Assembly: GCF_024166365.1 (NCBI RefSeq)
Contig: NC_064820.1
Coordinates: forward strand, 136,420,001-136,484,000
From: Elephas maximus indicus
Taxonomy: Eukaryota; Chordata; Mammalia; Proboscidea; Elephantidae
Direction: 5' to 3'
DNA: 64,000 bases
Shown here: positions 11,480 through 23,395 of the stretch, one piece after another
How the letters are laid out: each line of letters begins with the position of its first letter
Numbering within the stretch: the stretch's first letter is position 1
Translations under genes and position numbers: made by a program
The notes under the pieces: generated by a model
Told to the model about the DNA's origin: nothing
Database searches by the model: none
What the model saw: the letters and a program-made list of their open reading frames with translations, nothing else

Positions 11480-11970
11480 AACTCAAATATTTAATCGAGC
11501 ACCTACTGTGTACTAGGTACTGTTCAAGGCTGGGATATGGCAAAGAAGAAAACGAAGTCCTTGTACTTAAAAAGCTTATATTCTAGATGGGAGAGAATGA
11601 TGATCCTTTAAACTTATATAAAACAAAAAAATAAACCAAACCTGTTGCCATCAATTCCTACTCACAGCAACCCTATAGGACAGAGGAGAACTTCCCCACA
11701 GAATTTCCAAGGAACACCGGGTAGATTCAAACTGCTCATCTTTTGGTTAGCAGCCATAGCACTTAACCACTGTGCAACCAGGGTTTCCAACATGTCAGTG
11801 GTAAATGTAATAGAAGAAAAACAATGCAAGGAGGGGAATAACCAGCTGGTGTTTTATAAGGGAAGTCAGAGAAGTTCTCTCTAATAAGATGACATTTGAG
11901 CAGAGATTGCAAAATTGATGGAGAAAGCCTTGCAGATAGCAAAACGGAGAACATAAACTCAAACACTCAA
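11480..11970 (+). repeat. LINE-2 fragment, split by a SINE
   Basis: GAGCACCTACTGTGTACTAGGTACTGTTC...AAGTCCTTGTACTTAAAAAGCTTATATTCTAG is L2 wording. It resumes after the SINE with GACATTTGAGCAGAGATTGC. Confidence 0.75.
11628..11790 (-). mobile_element. AfroSINE, short form
   Basis: On the plus strand: AAACCTGTTGCCATCAATTC, CAAACTGCTCATCTTTTGGT, TAGCAGCCATAGCACTTAACC, GCAACCAGGGTTTCC. It is inserted in the L2 fragment. Confidence 0.92.
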
Positions 11971-12419
11971 GAAAGTAAATTTTAGGCATTAATAATGCCA
12001 TTCTAGTGCTTAAAAATCTAAAAAAATTGATAGGGTTTGACGACTCTTTTATCACATGTGGTGCCTGTGATAAAAATTCAGAACTAATTCACACCCATTT
12101 CAGGAATGAGCTAAATCAGTTGTTAGTTTATATATGTGAAAGTCACTAACTTCTGATCATGATAGAACAAAACTAAACAGTGAATATTCTTACCATGTTT
12201 AGTTTATAAATAAACACAAATACCCCCTCCCTTATTTGACCCTCTAAGTTTTGGCTGCCTTTACTGAAAAATGTCCTTTTAATTTTGTCCTAAAACAACA
12301 TGGAGAATGACTTTCTTTCAAAACAAGTTTTCCCTTGAAAAGAAACACATGTTCCAAAGCACAAACAACAGAATACTTCCCAGGTTACAAATAATTTCTC
12401 AGTCATCAAAATTAATATC
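11971..12419. other. Unassigned sequence
   Basis: No gene or repeat that I can name. Confidence 0.45.
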
Positions 12420-12765
12420 CCAATGGAATTTTTAAATGAAACTTGACAAACTGATTTTAAAATTTATTTGTAAAGAAAAGGCATAGGAATAGCCAAGAAA
12501 ATTTGAGGGGGGTGGGGAAGACTTATAGGTAATCCAGGCTACTGGGTATCTAAATAAAACATAAAGCTATAATAACTGAATATACAATATTGATCAGGGA
12601 AATAGCTAAGCTGAAAAGAAAGAGGGTCTAGATATATCCCCATGACTATATGGTGACATTTCAAGTCAGTAGAGAAAGAATGACCAGACGACTCAAAAAC
12701 AGAATTAGAACAATACTCATTTTGGAAAAATAAATGTTAGATCCCAACTACCTAACATACATTTA
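12420..12765 (+). repeat. Old L1 ORF2 3' fragment
   Basis: GACAAACTGATTTTAAAATT, GGAATAGCCAAGAAAATTTG and ATATATCCCCATGACTATATGG are diverged L1 ORF2 C-terminal wording. Confidence 0.7.
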
Positions 12766-14150
12766 TTAGAGTAACCCTGGCTGATGTAACAGATAAATTC
12801 CCAAATATCACTGACTTAATGAAATACTTTTGCTCCTGTAAAGTTCAACAGGTAGCTACGGAGGGTTGAGGAGATTTGCTGCATGCAATAATATACAGAA
12901 GCTCTGGCTGACAGAAACTTCACATCTTCACAATCTGTCTCCTAAGGCTGCTCAGGATGTCAACGTGAAGCTGGGGGAAAAAGCCCACAAAAAACCAAAA
13001 GTGTTGCCAAGAGTCAGTTCAGATTCATAGCAACCTCATGTATCTGGGAAACAAGGGAAGAAATGTATAAGATTGCCTGGGAGGTTTTGTGGGGCAGGTG
13101 AAAGTCATGTAATCATTTTTACCCATATTCCACTTGCCAGCATTTGCCTAACTTCAAATAGGCTGGAAAAATGTAATTTAGCCAGGTGCTTAAGGAAAAG
13201 AAATAGTTTCATGAATAGTTAATAGTTGATGACATGGTATGCCCTTCTGGTTTCCAAATAGCTACCACACCCAGAACACACACCCTCCTCCCCCAAGGGA
13301 GACAACCCAAAGTTCCATCTAGTCATTGCAACCAGCTCAAAATCCAAGATCTTTGACTGATGCATGATTCTTCCCATCAGTTCTGGATGTGGCACCTGGA
13401 GGTCCAATGAATCTTGAACTAACAAGTTATCAAAATCTCTATACTGCCACAATGCCCAACAGACTCTGGTGAGCAAGGATAGAAAATTGGCAATAAAAAC
13501 TACCATCTGGTAAGGGGAATATAGGAGACTCACAAAGGTACTGGTCTGTAGTAGTTATGAAATCCTTGTGGGAGGCATTTTGAGGTCTTTTTGATCTCAC
13601 AGAGGTGGTACTTCCTTGATTACAGTTTTGGTCTCTGGAAGCAATACATATTCACTGGATCCACCCTCCTGGAAGTTCTCACTTGTCCATTATCACCTTA
13701 GGTTACATCTGAAATAAATGATGGGGAGTGTGTCCTCCTTGGGCACTTGACAGCTTTTGCAATCCATCTCCTTCCTGCATAAGTTTGGGATCTCAGTGTT
13801 CTCTTACTGTTATAAGATCATAAGGCATCTTTAGTCCAGGCTTTTGATTTCTTTGGCATTACAAATAAACAGTCTGTTTTTGAGGGAAAGTTACTTACTC
13901 AATTAAATATGCTAGTAGCATCTCCCAAAGCTTTTTCCTAATTGAGACTGCCTATTTTCTTCCTCCTTTGCCCCATGTCTTATGGCTATAAAACTTGGGC
14001 AAAGTGCCACACTAATACTCAGATCTAGGCTGGAAAGTAAAGTCTTAATGAAACATTGTACATAATTTATCATCTGGGTGTAAAATGTTGGCTTTTCCAT
14101 TTTTTTTTCTTTTTGCTTGCAAACTAGCAAATTCTTACCACAGCCCATCT
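12766..14150 (-). mobile_element. Degraded LTR-type retroelement: internal part plus one LTR-like end
   Basis: The minus strand at about 13340-13230 (GATTTTGAGCTGGTTGCAATGACTAGATGGAACTTTGGG in pieces) matches the plus strand at 30306-30345. The adjoining 12766-13200 is LTR-like (GCTGATGTAACAGATAAATTC on plus). It appears to be the same family as 28985-30830 on the opposite strand. No coding capacity survives. Confidence 0.5.
12985..13042 (-). mobile_element. AfroSINE 3'-tail fragment
   Basis: ACAAAAAACCAAAAGTGTTGCC and GATTCATAGCAACCTCATG are the SINE tail in minus orientation. The body is missing. Confidence 0.65.
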
Positions 14151-14655
14151 CTTCTTTTCTATCACCTTGCTAAATGCAGTTAACAACCAACAGCCTCTAG
14201 CAACATTTCATTTTCCAACCTACTTTCTTAGAGCTATTGAGTCAGTGCCCTGTCTTCCAAGTAATTGCCTATGACTATTTTAACAATTGTTTTGCCACTG
14301 CACTACATGCATCTCCAGTTTTCCAGCACTGAATGTAAGTTTTCATGCTGTTCACTTGCTTAGACAAATGCCAGAGGTCTTCCAGGCAAACGGGAACAAT
14401 AAGGAAGCAGTGCCAGGCAAGTTAGAAAGCAAATCATACAAGTACGAGAAGCAAGCATGAGTGATTCTTTTGCAACTAAACATAGGGAAAGATTTTCTAA
14501 CTTTGATTCAAAATCCAGATGGGAAAATGAAATAAATGGAAAACTTAATTTTTTTTGGCTTATGATGATATATTTGAGTAAATTAAAATAAAACATACCT
14601 TTTGCATGACAAAGACTATACAAAATCAAAAGAATTTACAAACTGGAATTTTAAT
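14151..14655. other. Unassigned sequence
   Basis: No gene or confident repeat. The 89-codon minus frame ending at 14360 has no family match I know. Confidence 0.45.
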
Positions 14656-15250
14656 GTCTATATTAATAAAAGATATTGATCTGTAGATTTTTTTGATGTC
14701 TAGTTTTGGTATCAGGGTAATATGGGATTCAAAGAATGAGTTAGGAAGAGCTCCTTCCTCGTCTATATTTTTTGAAGAGTTTGTTAAGAATTGGTGTTAA
14801 TTCTTCTTTAAAGATTTGATAGAATTTACCGGTGAAGCCATTTGGGCATGAGCTTTGCTTTGTGGGAAGATTTTTGACTACTAATTAAATCTCCTTACTT
14901 GCTACAGCTCTATTCAGATTTTCTACTTCTTCTCAAGTCAGTTTTGGTAGTCTTTGTCATTCTAGGAATTTGTCCATTTCATCTAGGTTATCTATTTTTT
15001 GGTGTACAATTGTTTGTAATATTCCATTATAACCCTTATTTCTGCAAAATCTGTAGTAATATTCCTTTTCATTCCTGATTTGTAATTTAAGTCTTCCTTT
15101 TTTCCTGGCCACTCGGTCAATTTTGTTCTCTTTTCAAAGGTCACTTTTTGGTTTCATTGATTTTCTCTCTTCTCTATTTTATTTAATTTTCTCTAATTCT
15201 TATTATTTCTATTCTTCTGCTTGCTTTGGGTTTAGTTTGCTGTTCTTTTT
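14656..15250 (-). repeat. Older L1 ORF2 fragment (host of the nested L1), left part
   Basis: AGTTTTGGTATCAGGGTAAT, AAGAATTGGTGTTAATTCTTC, CACTTTTTGGTTTCATTGAT and GGGTTTAGTTTGCTGTTC are L1 ORF2 in minus orientation. It resumes at 23273 after the younger L1. Confidence 0.85.
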
Positions 15251-16249
15251 CTGTTTTTTTTTTTTAATGATTTTTATTGTGCTTTAAGCAAAAGTTTACA
15301 AATAGTCTCTCACACAAAAACCCATACACAGCTTGCTACGTACTCCCAATTAATTCCCCTCCATGAGACAGCCCGCCCCCTCCTTCCACTCTCTTTTCGT
15401 GACCACTTTGCCAGCTTCTAAGCCCCTCTACCCTCGCATTTCCCCTCCAGGCAGGAGATGTCAACATTGTCTCAAGTGTCCACATGAACTAAGTAGCTCA
15501 CGCCTCACCAGCATCCCTCTCCAGCCCATTGTCCAGTCCAATCCATGTCTGACGAGCTGGTTTGGGGGATGGTTCCTGTAGTGGGCCAACAGAAGGTCTG
15601 GGGGTCATGATCACCGGGGTCCCTCCAGTCTCAGTCAGACCATCAAGTCTGGTCCTTCTATGAGAATTTGGGGCCTGCATCCTACTGCTCTCCTGTTCCC
15701 TCAGGGGTTCTCTGTTGTGTTCCCTGTCAGGGCAGTCATCGGTTGTGGCCAGGCACCATCTCGTTCTTCTGGTCTTAGGATGATGTAGTCTCTGGTTAAT
15801 GTAGCCCTTTCTGTCTCTTGAGCTCGTTATTATCTTGTGTTCTTGGTGTTCTTCATTCTCCTTTGATCCAGGAGGGTTGAGACTCATTGATGCATCTTAG
15901 ATGGCTGCTTGCAAGCATTTAAGACTCCAGATGCCACTCTTCAAAGTGGGATCCAGAATGTTTTCTTAATAGATTTTATTATGTCAGTTGACTTAGATGC
16001 CCCCTGAAACCATGGTCCCCAAACCCCTGTCCCTGCTTCGCTGACCTGCGAAGCATTCAGTTTATTCAGGAAACTGCTTTGCTTCGGTTTAGTCCAGTTG
16101 TGCTGACCTCCACTGTGTTGGGTGTTGTCCTTCCCTTCACCCAAAGTAGTTCTTGTCTACTCTCTATTTAGTGAATACTCCTCTCCCACCTCCCCCATCT
16201 CATAACCACAGAAGAGTGTGTTCTTCTCAGTTTAAACTATTTCTCAAGA

Positions 16250-19200
16250 TCTTATAATAGTGGTCTTATACAATATTTGTCCTTTTGCAACTGACTAATT
16301 TCACTCAGCATAATGCCTTCCAGGTTTCTCCACGTTATGAAATGTTTCACAGATTCATCACTGTTCTTTATATTCCATTGTGTGAATATACCATAACTTA
16401 TTTATCCATTCATCTGTTGATGGGCACCTTGATTGGTTCCATCTTTTTGCTATTGTAAACAGTGCTGCAATAAACATGGGTGCACATATCTGTTTGTGTA
16501 AAGGCTTTTATTTCTCTAGGATATATTCTGAGAAGTGGGATTGCTGGGTCCTATGGTAGTTCTATTTCTAGCTTTTTAAGGAAGCGCCAAATCGATTTCC
16601 AAAGTGGTTGTACCATTTGACATTCCCATCAGCAGTGCATAAGTGTTCCAATCTCTCCACAGCCTCGCCAACATTTATTATTTTGTGTTTTTTGGATTAG
16701 TGCCAGCCTTGATGGAGTGAGATGGAATCTCTTTGTAGTTTTGATTTGCATTTCCCTAATGGCTAATGATTGAGAGCATTTCCTCATGTATCTGTTAGCC
16801 GCCTGAATGTTTCTTCAGTGAAGTGCCTGTTCATATCCTTTGCCCATTTTTTAAGTGGGTTGTGTGTCTTTTTGCAGTTGAGTTTTAGCAGAATCATATA
16901 GATTTTAGAGATGAGGTGCTGGTCGGAGATGTCGTAGTTGAAAATTTTTTACCAGTCTGTAGGTGGTCTTTTTACTCTTTTGGTGAAGTCTTTAGATAAC
17001 AGCATCGGTGTTTGATTTTTAGGAGCTCCCAGTTATCTGGTTTCTCTTTGTCATTTTTAGTAATGTTTTGTATTCTGTTTATGCCATTTATTAGGGCTCC
17101 TAACATCATCCCTATTTTTTCTTCCATGATCTTTATTGTTTTAGATTTTATGTTTAGGTCTTTGATCCACTTGGAGTTAGTTTTTGTGCATGGTGTGAGG
17201 TATGGGTCCTGTTCCATTTTTTTGCAGATGGAAATCCAGTTATGCCAGCACCATTTGTTAAGAAAAGTATCTTTTCCCCAATTAACTGACACTGGGCCTT
17301 TGTCAAATATCAGCTGCTCATATGTGGATGGATTTATATCTGGATTCTCAATTCCACTGGTCTATGTGTCTGTTGTTGTACCATTACCAGGCTGTTTTGA
17401 CTACTGTGGCGGTATAATAGGTTCTAAAATCAGGTAGAGTGAGGCCTCCCACTTTGTTCTTCTTTTTCAGTAATGCTTTACTTATTCGGGGCTTCTTTCC
17501 CTTCCATATAAAGTTGGTGATTTGTTTCTTCATCTCATCAAAAAATGTCATTGGAATTTGGATTGGAAGTGCATTGTATATATAGATGGCTTTTGGTAGA
17601 ACAGACATTTTTACAATGTTAAGTCTTCCTAGCCATGGGCAAGGTATGTTTTCCCAATTATGTAGGTCCCTTTTGGTTTCTTGCAGTAGTACCTTGTAGT
17701 TTTCTTTGTATAGGTCGTTTACATCTTTGGTAAGATTTATTCCTAAGTATTTTATCTTCTTGGGGCTACTGTGAATGGTATTGATTTGGTGATTTCCTCT
17801 TCGATGTTCTTTTTGTTGGTGTAGAGGAATCCAAGTGATTTTTGTATGTTTATCTTGTAACCTGATACTCTGCTGAACTCTTCTATTGGTTCCAGTAGTT
17901 TTCTGGAGGATTCTTTAGGGTTTTTTGTGTGTAAGATCATGTCATCTGCAAATAGAGATAATTTTAATTCTTCCTTGCCAATCTGGATCCCCTTTATTTC
18001 TTTGTCTAGCCTACTCGTTCTGGCTAGGACCTCCAGCATAATGTTCAATAAGAGCGGTGATAAAGGGCATCCTTGTCTGGTTCCTGTTCTCAAGGGAAAT
18101 GCTTTCAGGCTTTCTCTGTTTAGGATGATGTTGGCTCTTGGCTTTGTGTAGACACCCTTTATTATGTTGAGGAATTTTCCTTCTATTCCTATTTTGCTGA
18201 GAGTTTTTATCATGAATGGGTGTTGGACTTTGTCAAATGGCTTTTCTGTGTCAATTGATAAAATCATGTGGTTCTTGTCTTTTGTTTTATTTATATGGTG
18301 GATGACACTGTTTTTCTAATATTGAACCATCCTTGCATACCTGGTATAAATCCCACTTGGTCATGGTGGATTATTTTTTTGATATGTTGTTCAATTCTAT
18401 TGGTTAGAATTTTGTTGAAGATTTTTGCATCTATGTTCATGAGGGATATAGGTTTGTAATTTTTTTTGTGTTGTCTTTAACTGGTTTTGGTATCAAGGTT
18501 ATGCTGGCTTCATAGAATGAGTTGGGTAGTATTCTGCCCTTTTCTACGCTTTGAAATACCTTCAGTAGTAGTGGTGTTAACTCTTCTCTGAAAGTTTGGT
18601 AGAACTGCAGTGAAGCTGTCCGGACCAGAGCTTTTTTTTGTTGGGAGTTTTTTGATTACCTTTTCAATCTTTTTTTGATATGGGTCTATTTAGTTGTTCT
18701 GCTTCCGTTTGTGTTAGTTTAGGTACGTAGTGTGTTTCTTGGAATTCACCCATTTCTTGTAGGTTTTCAAATTTGTTAGAGTACAATTTTTCATAGTAAT
18801 CTGATATGATTCTTTTTATTTCAGTTGGGTCTGTTGTGATGTGGCCCATCTCATTTCTCATTTGGGTTATTTGTTTCTTTTCCTGTATTTCTTTAGTTAG
18901 TCTGGGCAATGGTTGATCAATTTTGTTAATTTTTTCAAAGAACCACCTTTTGACCTTGTTAACTCTTTCAATTGTTTTTCTGTTGTCTAATTCATTTAAT
19001 TCTGCTGTAATTTTTATTATCTGCTTTCTTCTGGTGCCTGACGGTTTCTTTTGTTGCTATTTGTTCAAGTTGTAGGGACAGTTCTTTGATTTTGGCTCTT
19101 TCTTCTTTATGTATGCATGCATTTATTGATATAAATTGACCTCTGAGCACCGCTTTTGCTGTGTCCCAAAGGTTTTGACAGGAAGTGTTTTCAGTCTCGT

Positions 19201-20105
19201 TGAGTTCTATGACTACTTTCTTTATTCCCTCCTTAATGTCTTCTATAACCCAGTGTTTTTTGAGCAGGGTATTGTTCAGTTGCCAATTATTTGGTTTCTT
19301 TTCCCTGGTTTTTCTGTTGTTGATTCCTACTTTTATGGCCCTATGGTCTGAGATCGGAATCGACTTGACAGCATTGGTTTTGGGTTTTATGGTCTGAGAA
19401 GATGCTTTGTAGTATTTCAATGTTTTGGATTCTGCAAAGGCTTGTTTTATGACCTAATATGTGAGCTATTCTAGAGAATGTTCCATGTGCACTAGAAAAG
19501 AAAGTATACTTTGCAGCTGTTGGGTGGAGCGTTCTGTATAAGTCTATGAGGTCGAGTTGGTTGATTATAGCAATTAGATCTTCTCTGTGTCTATTGAGCT
19601 TCTTACTGGATGTCCCATCCTTCACTGAAAGTGGTGTGTTGAAGTGTCCTACTATAATTGTGGAGGTGTCTATCTCACTTTTGAATTCTGTTAAAGTTTG
19701 TTTTATGAATCTTGCAGCCCTATCATTGGGTGCATAAACATTTAATATGGTTATATCTTCCTGGTAAATTGTCTCTTTAATCATTATGTAGCATCCTTCT
19801 TTATCCTTTGCGGTGGATTTAACTTTAAAGTCATTTTGTCAGAAATTAATATATTGTCACTGCTACTCTTTGATTGTTTGCTTCATATATTTTTTTCCAT
19901 CCTTTGAGTTTTAGTTTATTTGTGTCTCTAAGTCTAAGGTGTGTCTCATGTAGGCAGCATATAGACGGATCGTTTTTTTTTTTATATAGTCTGCAACTCT
20001 CTGTCTCTTTATTGGTGCATTTAGTCCATATACATTCAGCATAATTATAGATGAGTTTAGTGCTGTCATTTTGATGCCTTTTTTCGTGTGTTGCTGACAA
20101 TTTCA
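16250..20105 (-). pseudogene. L1 ORF2 remnant (endonuclease and reverse transcriptase)
   Basis: ORF2p nicks target DNA and copies RNA. The endonuclease starts near 20105, with the metal-binding glutamate in CCLHETHLR and, downstream, LNVYAPND. The usual GDFNTPL motif reads GHFNTPL, so a catalytic aspartate is lost. A SDHK motif sits near 19410. RT motif A is altered ([12 protein letters not shown]), [13 protein letters not shown] is present, and the catalytic FADD lies at 17941-17952. The C-terminal region ([20 protein letters not shown], then [16 protein letters not shown]) follows. At least four frame breaks are visible, plus a 34-bp SINE-tail insertion at 19354-19387. The element is not active. 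Confidence 0.85.
19354..19387 (+). mobile_element. 34-bp SINE-tail insertion inside L1 ORF2
   Basis: TCGGAATCGACTTGACAGCA plus TTGGTTTTGGGTTT is only the last part of an AfroSINE. It is flanked by a perfect 12-bp duplication TATGGTCTGAGA at 19342-19353 and 19388-19399. Confidence 0.88.
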
Positions 20106-20499
20106 TTTTTCCACTTACTTTTTTGTGCTGAGAAGTTTTTCTTTGTAGAATGTGCGTTCCTCCTTTTCATAGTAGTTGAATTTGTTTTTGCTGAGTTGTT
20201 ATGTTTATCTTGGTTTTTATTCTGAAGTATGGAATGGTTAGACCTCTTTGTGGTTACCTGAATATCTACCCCTATTTTTCTAAGTAAAAGCCTAACTTGT
20301 ATCGTCCTATATCACTTTGGTTTCCTCTCCATATGGAAGATCTATGCCTCCTGTATTTAGTCCCTCTTTTTTGACTATTGTAACCTTTTACATAATGACA
20401 TCAATGATTCCGTTTTGAGCAATTTTTTTTTAAATTAATCTTTTGTTTTTGTGATTTCCCTATCTGAGTTCATATCAGGATGTTTTGTTCTGTGATCTT

Positions 20500-21600
20500 G
20501 TGTCGTGCTGGTATCTGATATTATTGATTTTCTGACCAAAGAATTTCCTTTAGTAATTCTTGTTGCTTCGGTTTGTTTTTTGCAAATCTCTAAGCTTGTG
20601 TTTATCTGTAAAGGTCTTAATTTCACCTTCATATTTGAGAAAGTTTTGCTGGATATATGATTCCTGGCTGACAGTTTTTCTCTTTCAGTGCTCTATATAT
20701 GTTATCCCATTGCCTTCTTGCGTGCATGGTTTCTGCCGAGTAGTCCAAACTTATTGATTCTCCTTTATAGTTGACTTTTCATTTACCCTTGGCTGCTTTG
20801 AAAATTTTTTATCTTTGGTTTTGGCAAGTTTGATGATAATATGTCTTGGTGATTTTCTTTTGGGATCTATCTTGTATGGGGTTCAATGAGCATCTTGGAT
20901 AGATACCTTTTCATCTTTCATGATGCCAGGGAAGTTTTCTGCCAACAGATCTTCAACTATTCTCTCTGTATTTTCTGTTATTCCTCCCTGTTCTGGAGCT
21001 CCAATCACACTCAAGTTATTCTTCTTGATAGAGTCCCATATGATTCTTAGGGTTTCTTCATTTTTTTCAATTCTTTTATCTGATTTTTCTTCAACTATAT
21101 TGGTGTCAATTGCCTCATCCTCAGCTCCCCCACTCTGCATTCCAAGTCCTCAATTCTGCTCCTCTGACTTCCTATTGTCTAATTCTGTAATTTTATTGTT
21201 AATCTTTTGGATTTCTTAATGCTGTCTCTCTGTGGATTATTACAGCTCATTAATTTTTTCACTATGTTCTTGAATAATCTTTTTGATTTCTTCAACTGCT
21301 TTATCGGTGTGTTCCTTTGCTTTTTCTGTAGATTGCCTTATTTCATTTCTGAGGTCATCCCTGATGTCTTGAAGCATTTTATACATTAGTTTTTTATATT
21401 CTACATCTGGCAATTCCAGGCATGTATCTACATCTGGGAATGAGTTTGATTCTTTGACTTGGGGGTTTGTAAAAGTGCTACAGCTGCTAACCAAAAGGTT
21501 GGCAGTTTGAATCCGCCAGGCGCTCCTTGGAAACTCTATGGGGCAGTTCTACGCTGTCCTATAGGGTCGCTATGAGTCAGAATCGACTCGACGGCACTGG
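20500..21600 (-). pseudogene. L1 ORF1 remnant (RNA-binding chaperone)
   Basis: ORF1p binds L1 RNA as a trimer. Here the coiled-coil part is visible at about 21440-21240 (KMLQDIRDDLRNEI, EEIKKIIQEHSEKI, heptad-like). The RRM region follows at 21140-20883, with NNLSVIGAPEQGG and ENTERIVEDLLAENFPG, the recognisable L1 ORF1 block. The C-terminal part is in other frames near 20640-20500. A plus-oriented AfroSINE (about 21472-21612) interrupts the N-terminal end, and the frame changes more than once, so no intact protein can be made. Confidence 0.8.
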
Positions 21601-21612
21601 GTTGGGTTTTTA
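21472..21612 (+). mobile_element. AfroSINE, short form, slightly 5'-truncated, in L1 ORF1
   Basis: It starts at TGCTACAGCTGCTAACCAAA, keeps box B (TTTGAATCCGCC) and GGGCAGTTCTACGCTGTCCT, and ends with a near-consensus ATCGACTCGACGGCACTGG. TAAAAG-like flanks suggest a short TSD. Confidence 0.93.
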
Positions 21613-23272
21613 AAAGCAATCATGGTCTGCTTCTTTATGTGATTTGATATCGATTGCTGTCTCCAAGCCATCTCTAAGATATTGTAATGTTTTCTATCTG
21701 GTCACTGAGTTTTATCTTCTTGTTTTGTTTTGTTACAATACACCCAGATGGGCTACTAGATTGCACCATCTTGAATGCTGTAGCTTTTGAATAATTTATG
21801 TCCTGTTACCAGCTGGTCTGAGCTGTTACCAGGTATATAAGCCTATGAGTCCACTCACTATTCTTGAATAAAATCAGCTCAGGTCTCCTAGTCCTCAGGA
21901 TCACCTAATGTGTGGTACAGGCTCTCACCTATTAACTTAGAGGAGTAGTGGAGATGGCTGTATGCACCAGTTTCTAGTAGCGGCAGGGGGTCACACTCCG
22001 AGGAGGGCAGGATGCTGACAGCCTTCCCACAAGTGTCAGGGAGGTAGGAGTGGCTCTATTCTGTAGAGCACTCTGGAGGGTGGACTCTGCAGCTGTACCT
22101 TAGGCACCCGATGCTTGTACCTGTATAGATTGGTAGGCGTCACTATCCTCAGTCCCCTTTAGCAGGTGGCTAGGTGGTTTGGGTGGAGCCTCAGCCCTCA
22201 GTTCCCTGGCGTGGATCAGTGAGGGCTCTGTTTTATAGGCAGAGAGGTATCTGACCTCTAAAACTTGCCTTTCCACTGCTCAGCTAAAACACTTACTGTC
22301 AGGTCTCTATCAGAATTGCCTTTGCATTATAATAGCCACACGGTTACCTGTAGGGACGAAAGTCAAAGACTGTGAGTCTCTTATGCCTGGATGGAGCTGG
22401 TTCTGTATTGTTATTCCAGTTTAGGGAAGTCAGGGAAGGATTTTTCCTTTGATTGTTAAATGCAGTTTTTATCAGGCCCGGAGAATGGGTTAGAAAAGAA
22501 AGAAGAAGAAGAAGAAAAAAAAAAAAAAACCAAAAAAACTGGCAGTGCCCTTCACTCTCTGGTCCAGGGAATTCCAATGTTAATGAGGCCAGCTGGGGAA
22601 GGGAGGGGAGGGATCAGATAATTAGTAGAGAGTAGCACGGCAAGATAGACAAAGTTACTTGTTTGGTGAGGACTGGTTTTTCTAAGATTCCAGAGGGGTG
22701 TGTAGCTTGTGTGCACTAGCTGGTTCCCCACTGAGACTGCCCCAGAGGTTTAGGGCTGCGTCCCGTGCTTGCGTCGACTCAGGATGCCACAATTAGCTCC
22801 GCCATGCTTAGTCCAAAGCCCAGCGCCAAGGTTTCCTGTCTGGGACACTGCACTCCAGGCTCCAAAACCAGTTGCTGCTTCCCCGTGGTTTTTCGTTTGC
22901 CTGTCAGCCACGTCAGTGTGCAGCCTGCGTGTGCAGGCTGGGTCCCCTCCGAGGTTGGTCTGGAGGGCTAGGCCTGCGTCCATGCTTGCCCCGTCTCAGT
23001 AAGCTACAATCGGCCCCACCACTCTGGCACCAGGGAACCACAATAGCTCAAGGCTGTGGAGTGGCACACTGGCTCCGGAAGCGGTCGCTGCTTCAACGTG
23101 TGGCTTTTTGCTCCCCTGTCACTCAGGTGAACTCCTTAGTTCTGTGTTTGGTGGTCAGGGTTCATAGATTGTCCTGTATGTAATCGATTCACTTGTTTTA
23201 TTGAGTCTTTGTTGCAAGAGGGATAAGCGGAAGCTTCTACCTAGTCAGCCATCTTGGTCCCACCTCCCTCTA

Positions 23273-23395
23273 GCTTCTTAAGGTATAAAGTTAGTTGTTT
23301 CCCTCTGAGCACTGCTTTCACTGCATCCTATATATTTTGTTTTTGTTTTCATTCAACTGAAAGTATTTTCTAATTTCCTTTGTTATTATAAATGA
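23273..23395 (-). repeat. Older L1 ORF2 fragment, right part
   Basis: TAGCTTCTTAAGGTATAAAG and CTCTGAGCACTGCTTTCACTGCATCC continue the ORF2 wording broken off at 15250. Confidence 0.85.

Larger units (their letters stand above)
15251..23272 (-). mobile_element. Essentially full-length LINE-1 (about 8.0 kb), inactive
   Basis: The 5' end at 23272 reads (minus) GGAGGTGGGACCAAGATGGC, typical of an L1 start. A GC-rich 5' UTR follows to about 21600, then ORF1, ORF2, a 3' UTR of about 0.9 kb and a poly(A) (T-run at 15252-15266). Both ORFs carry stops and frameshifts, and a SINE breaks ORF1. I found no convincing target-site duplication. It is younger than the L1 it interrupts. Confidence 0.93.

Noticed and set aside
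15498-15887. 129-codon minus-strand frame
   Set aside because: It lies in the L1 3' UTR, with no known domain.
17012-17437. 141-codon plus-strand frame
   Set aside because: Antisense to L1 ORF2, whose minus-strand frame carries the real motifs.
22344-23183. Several 60-103 codon frames on both strands
   Set aside because: They fall in the GC-rich 5' UTR of the L1, where stop codons are rare by composition.
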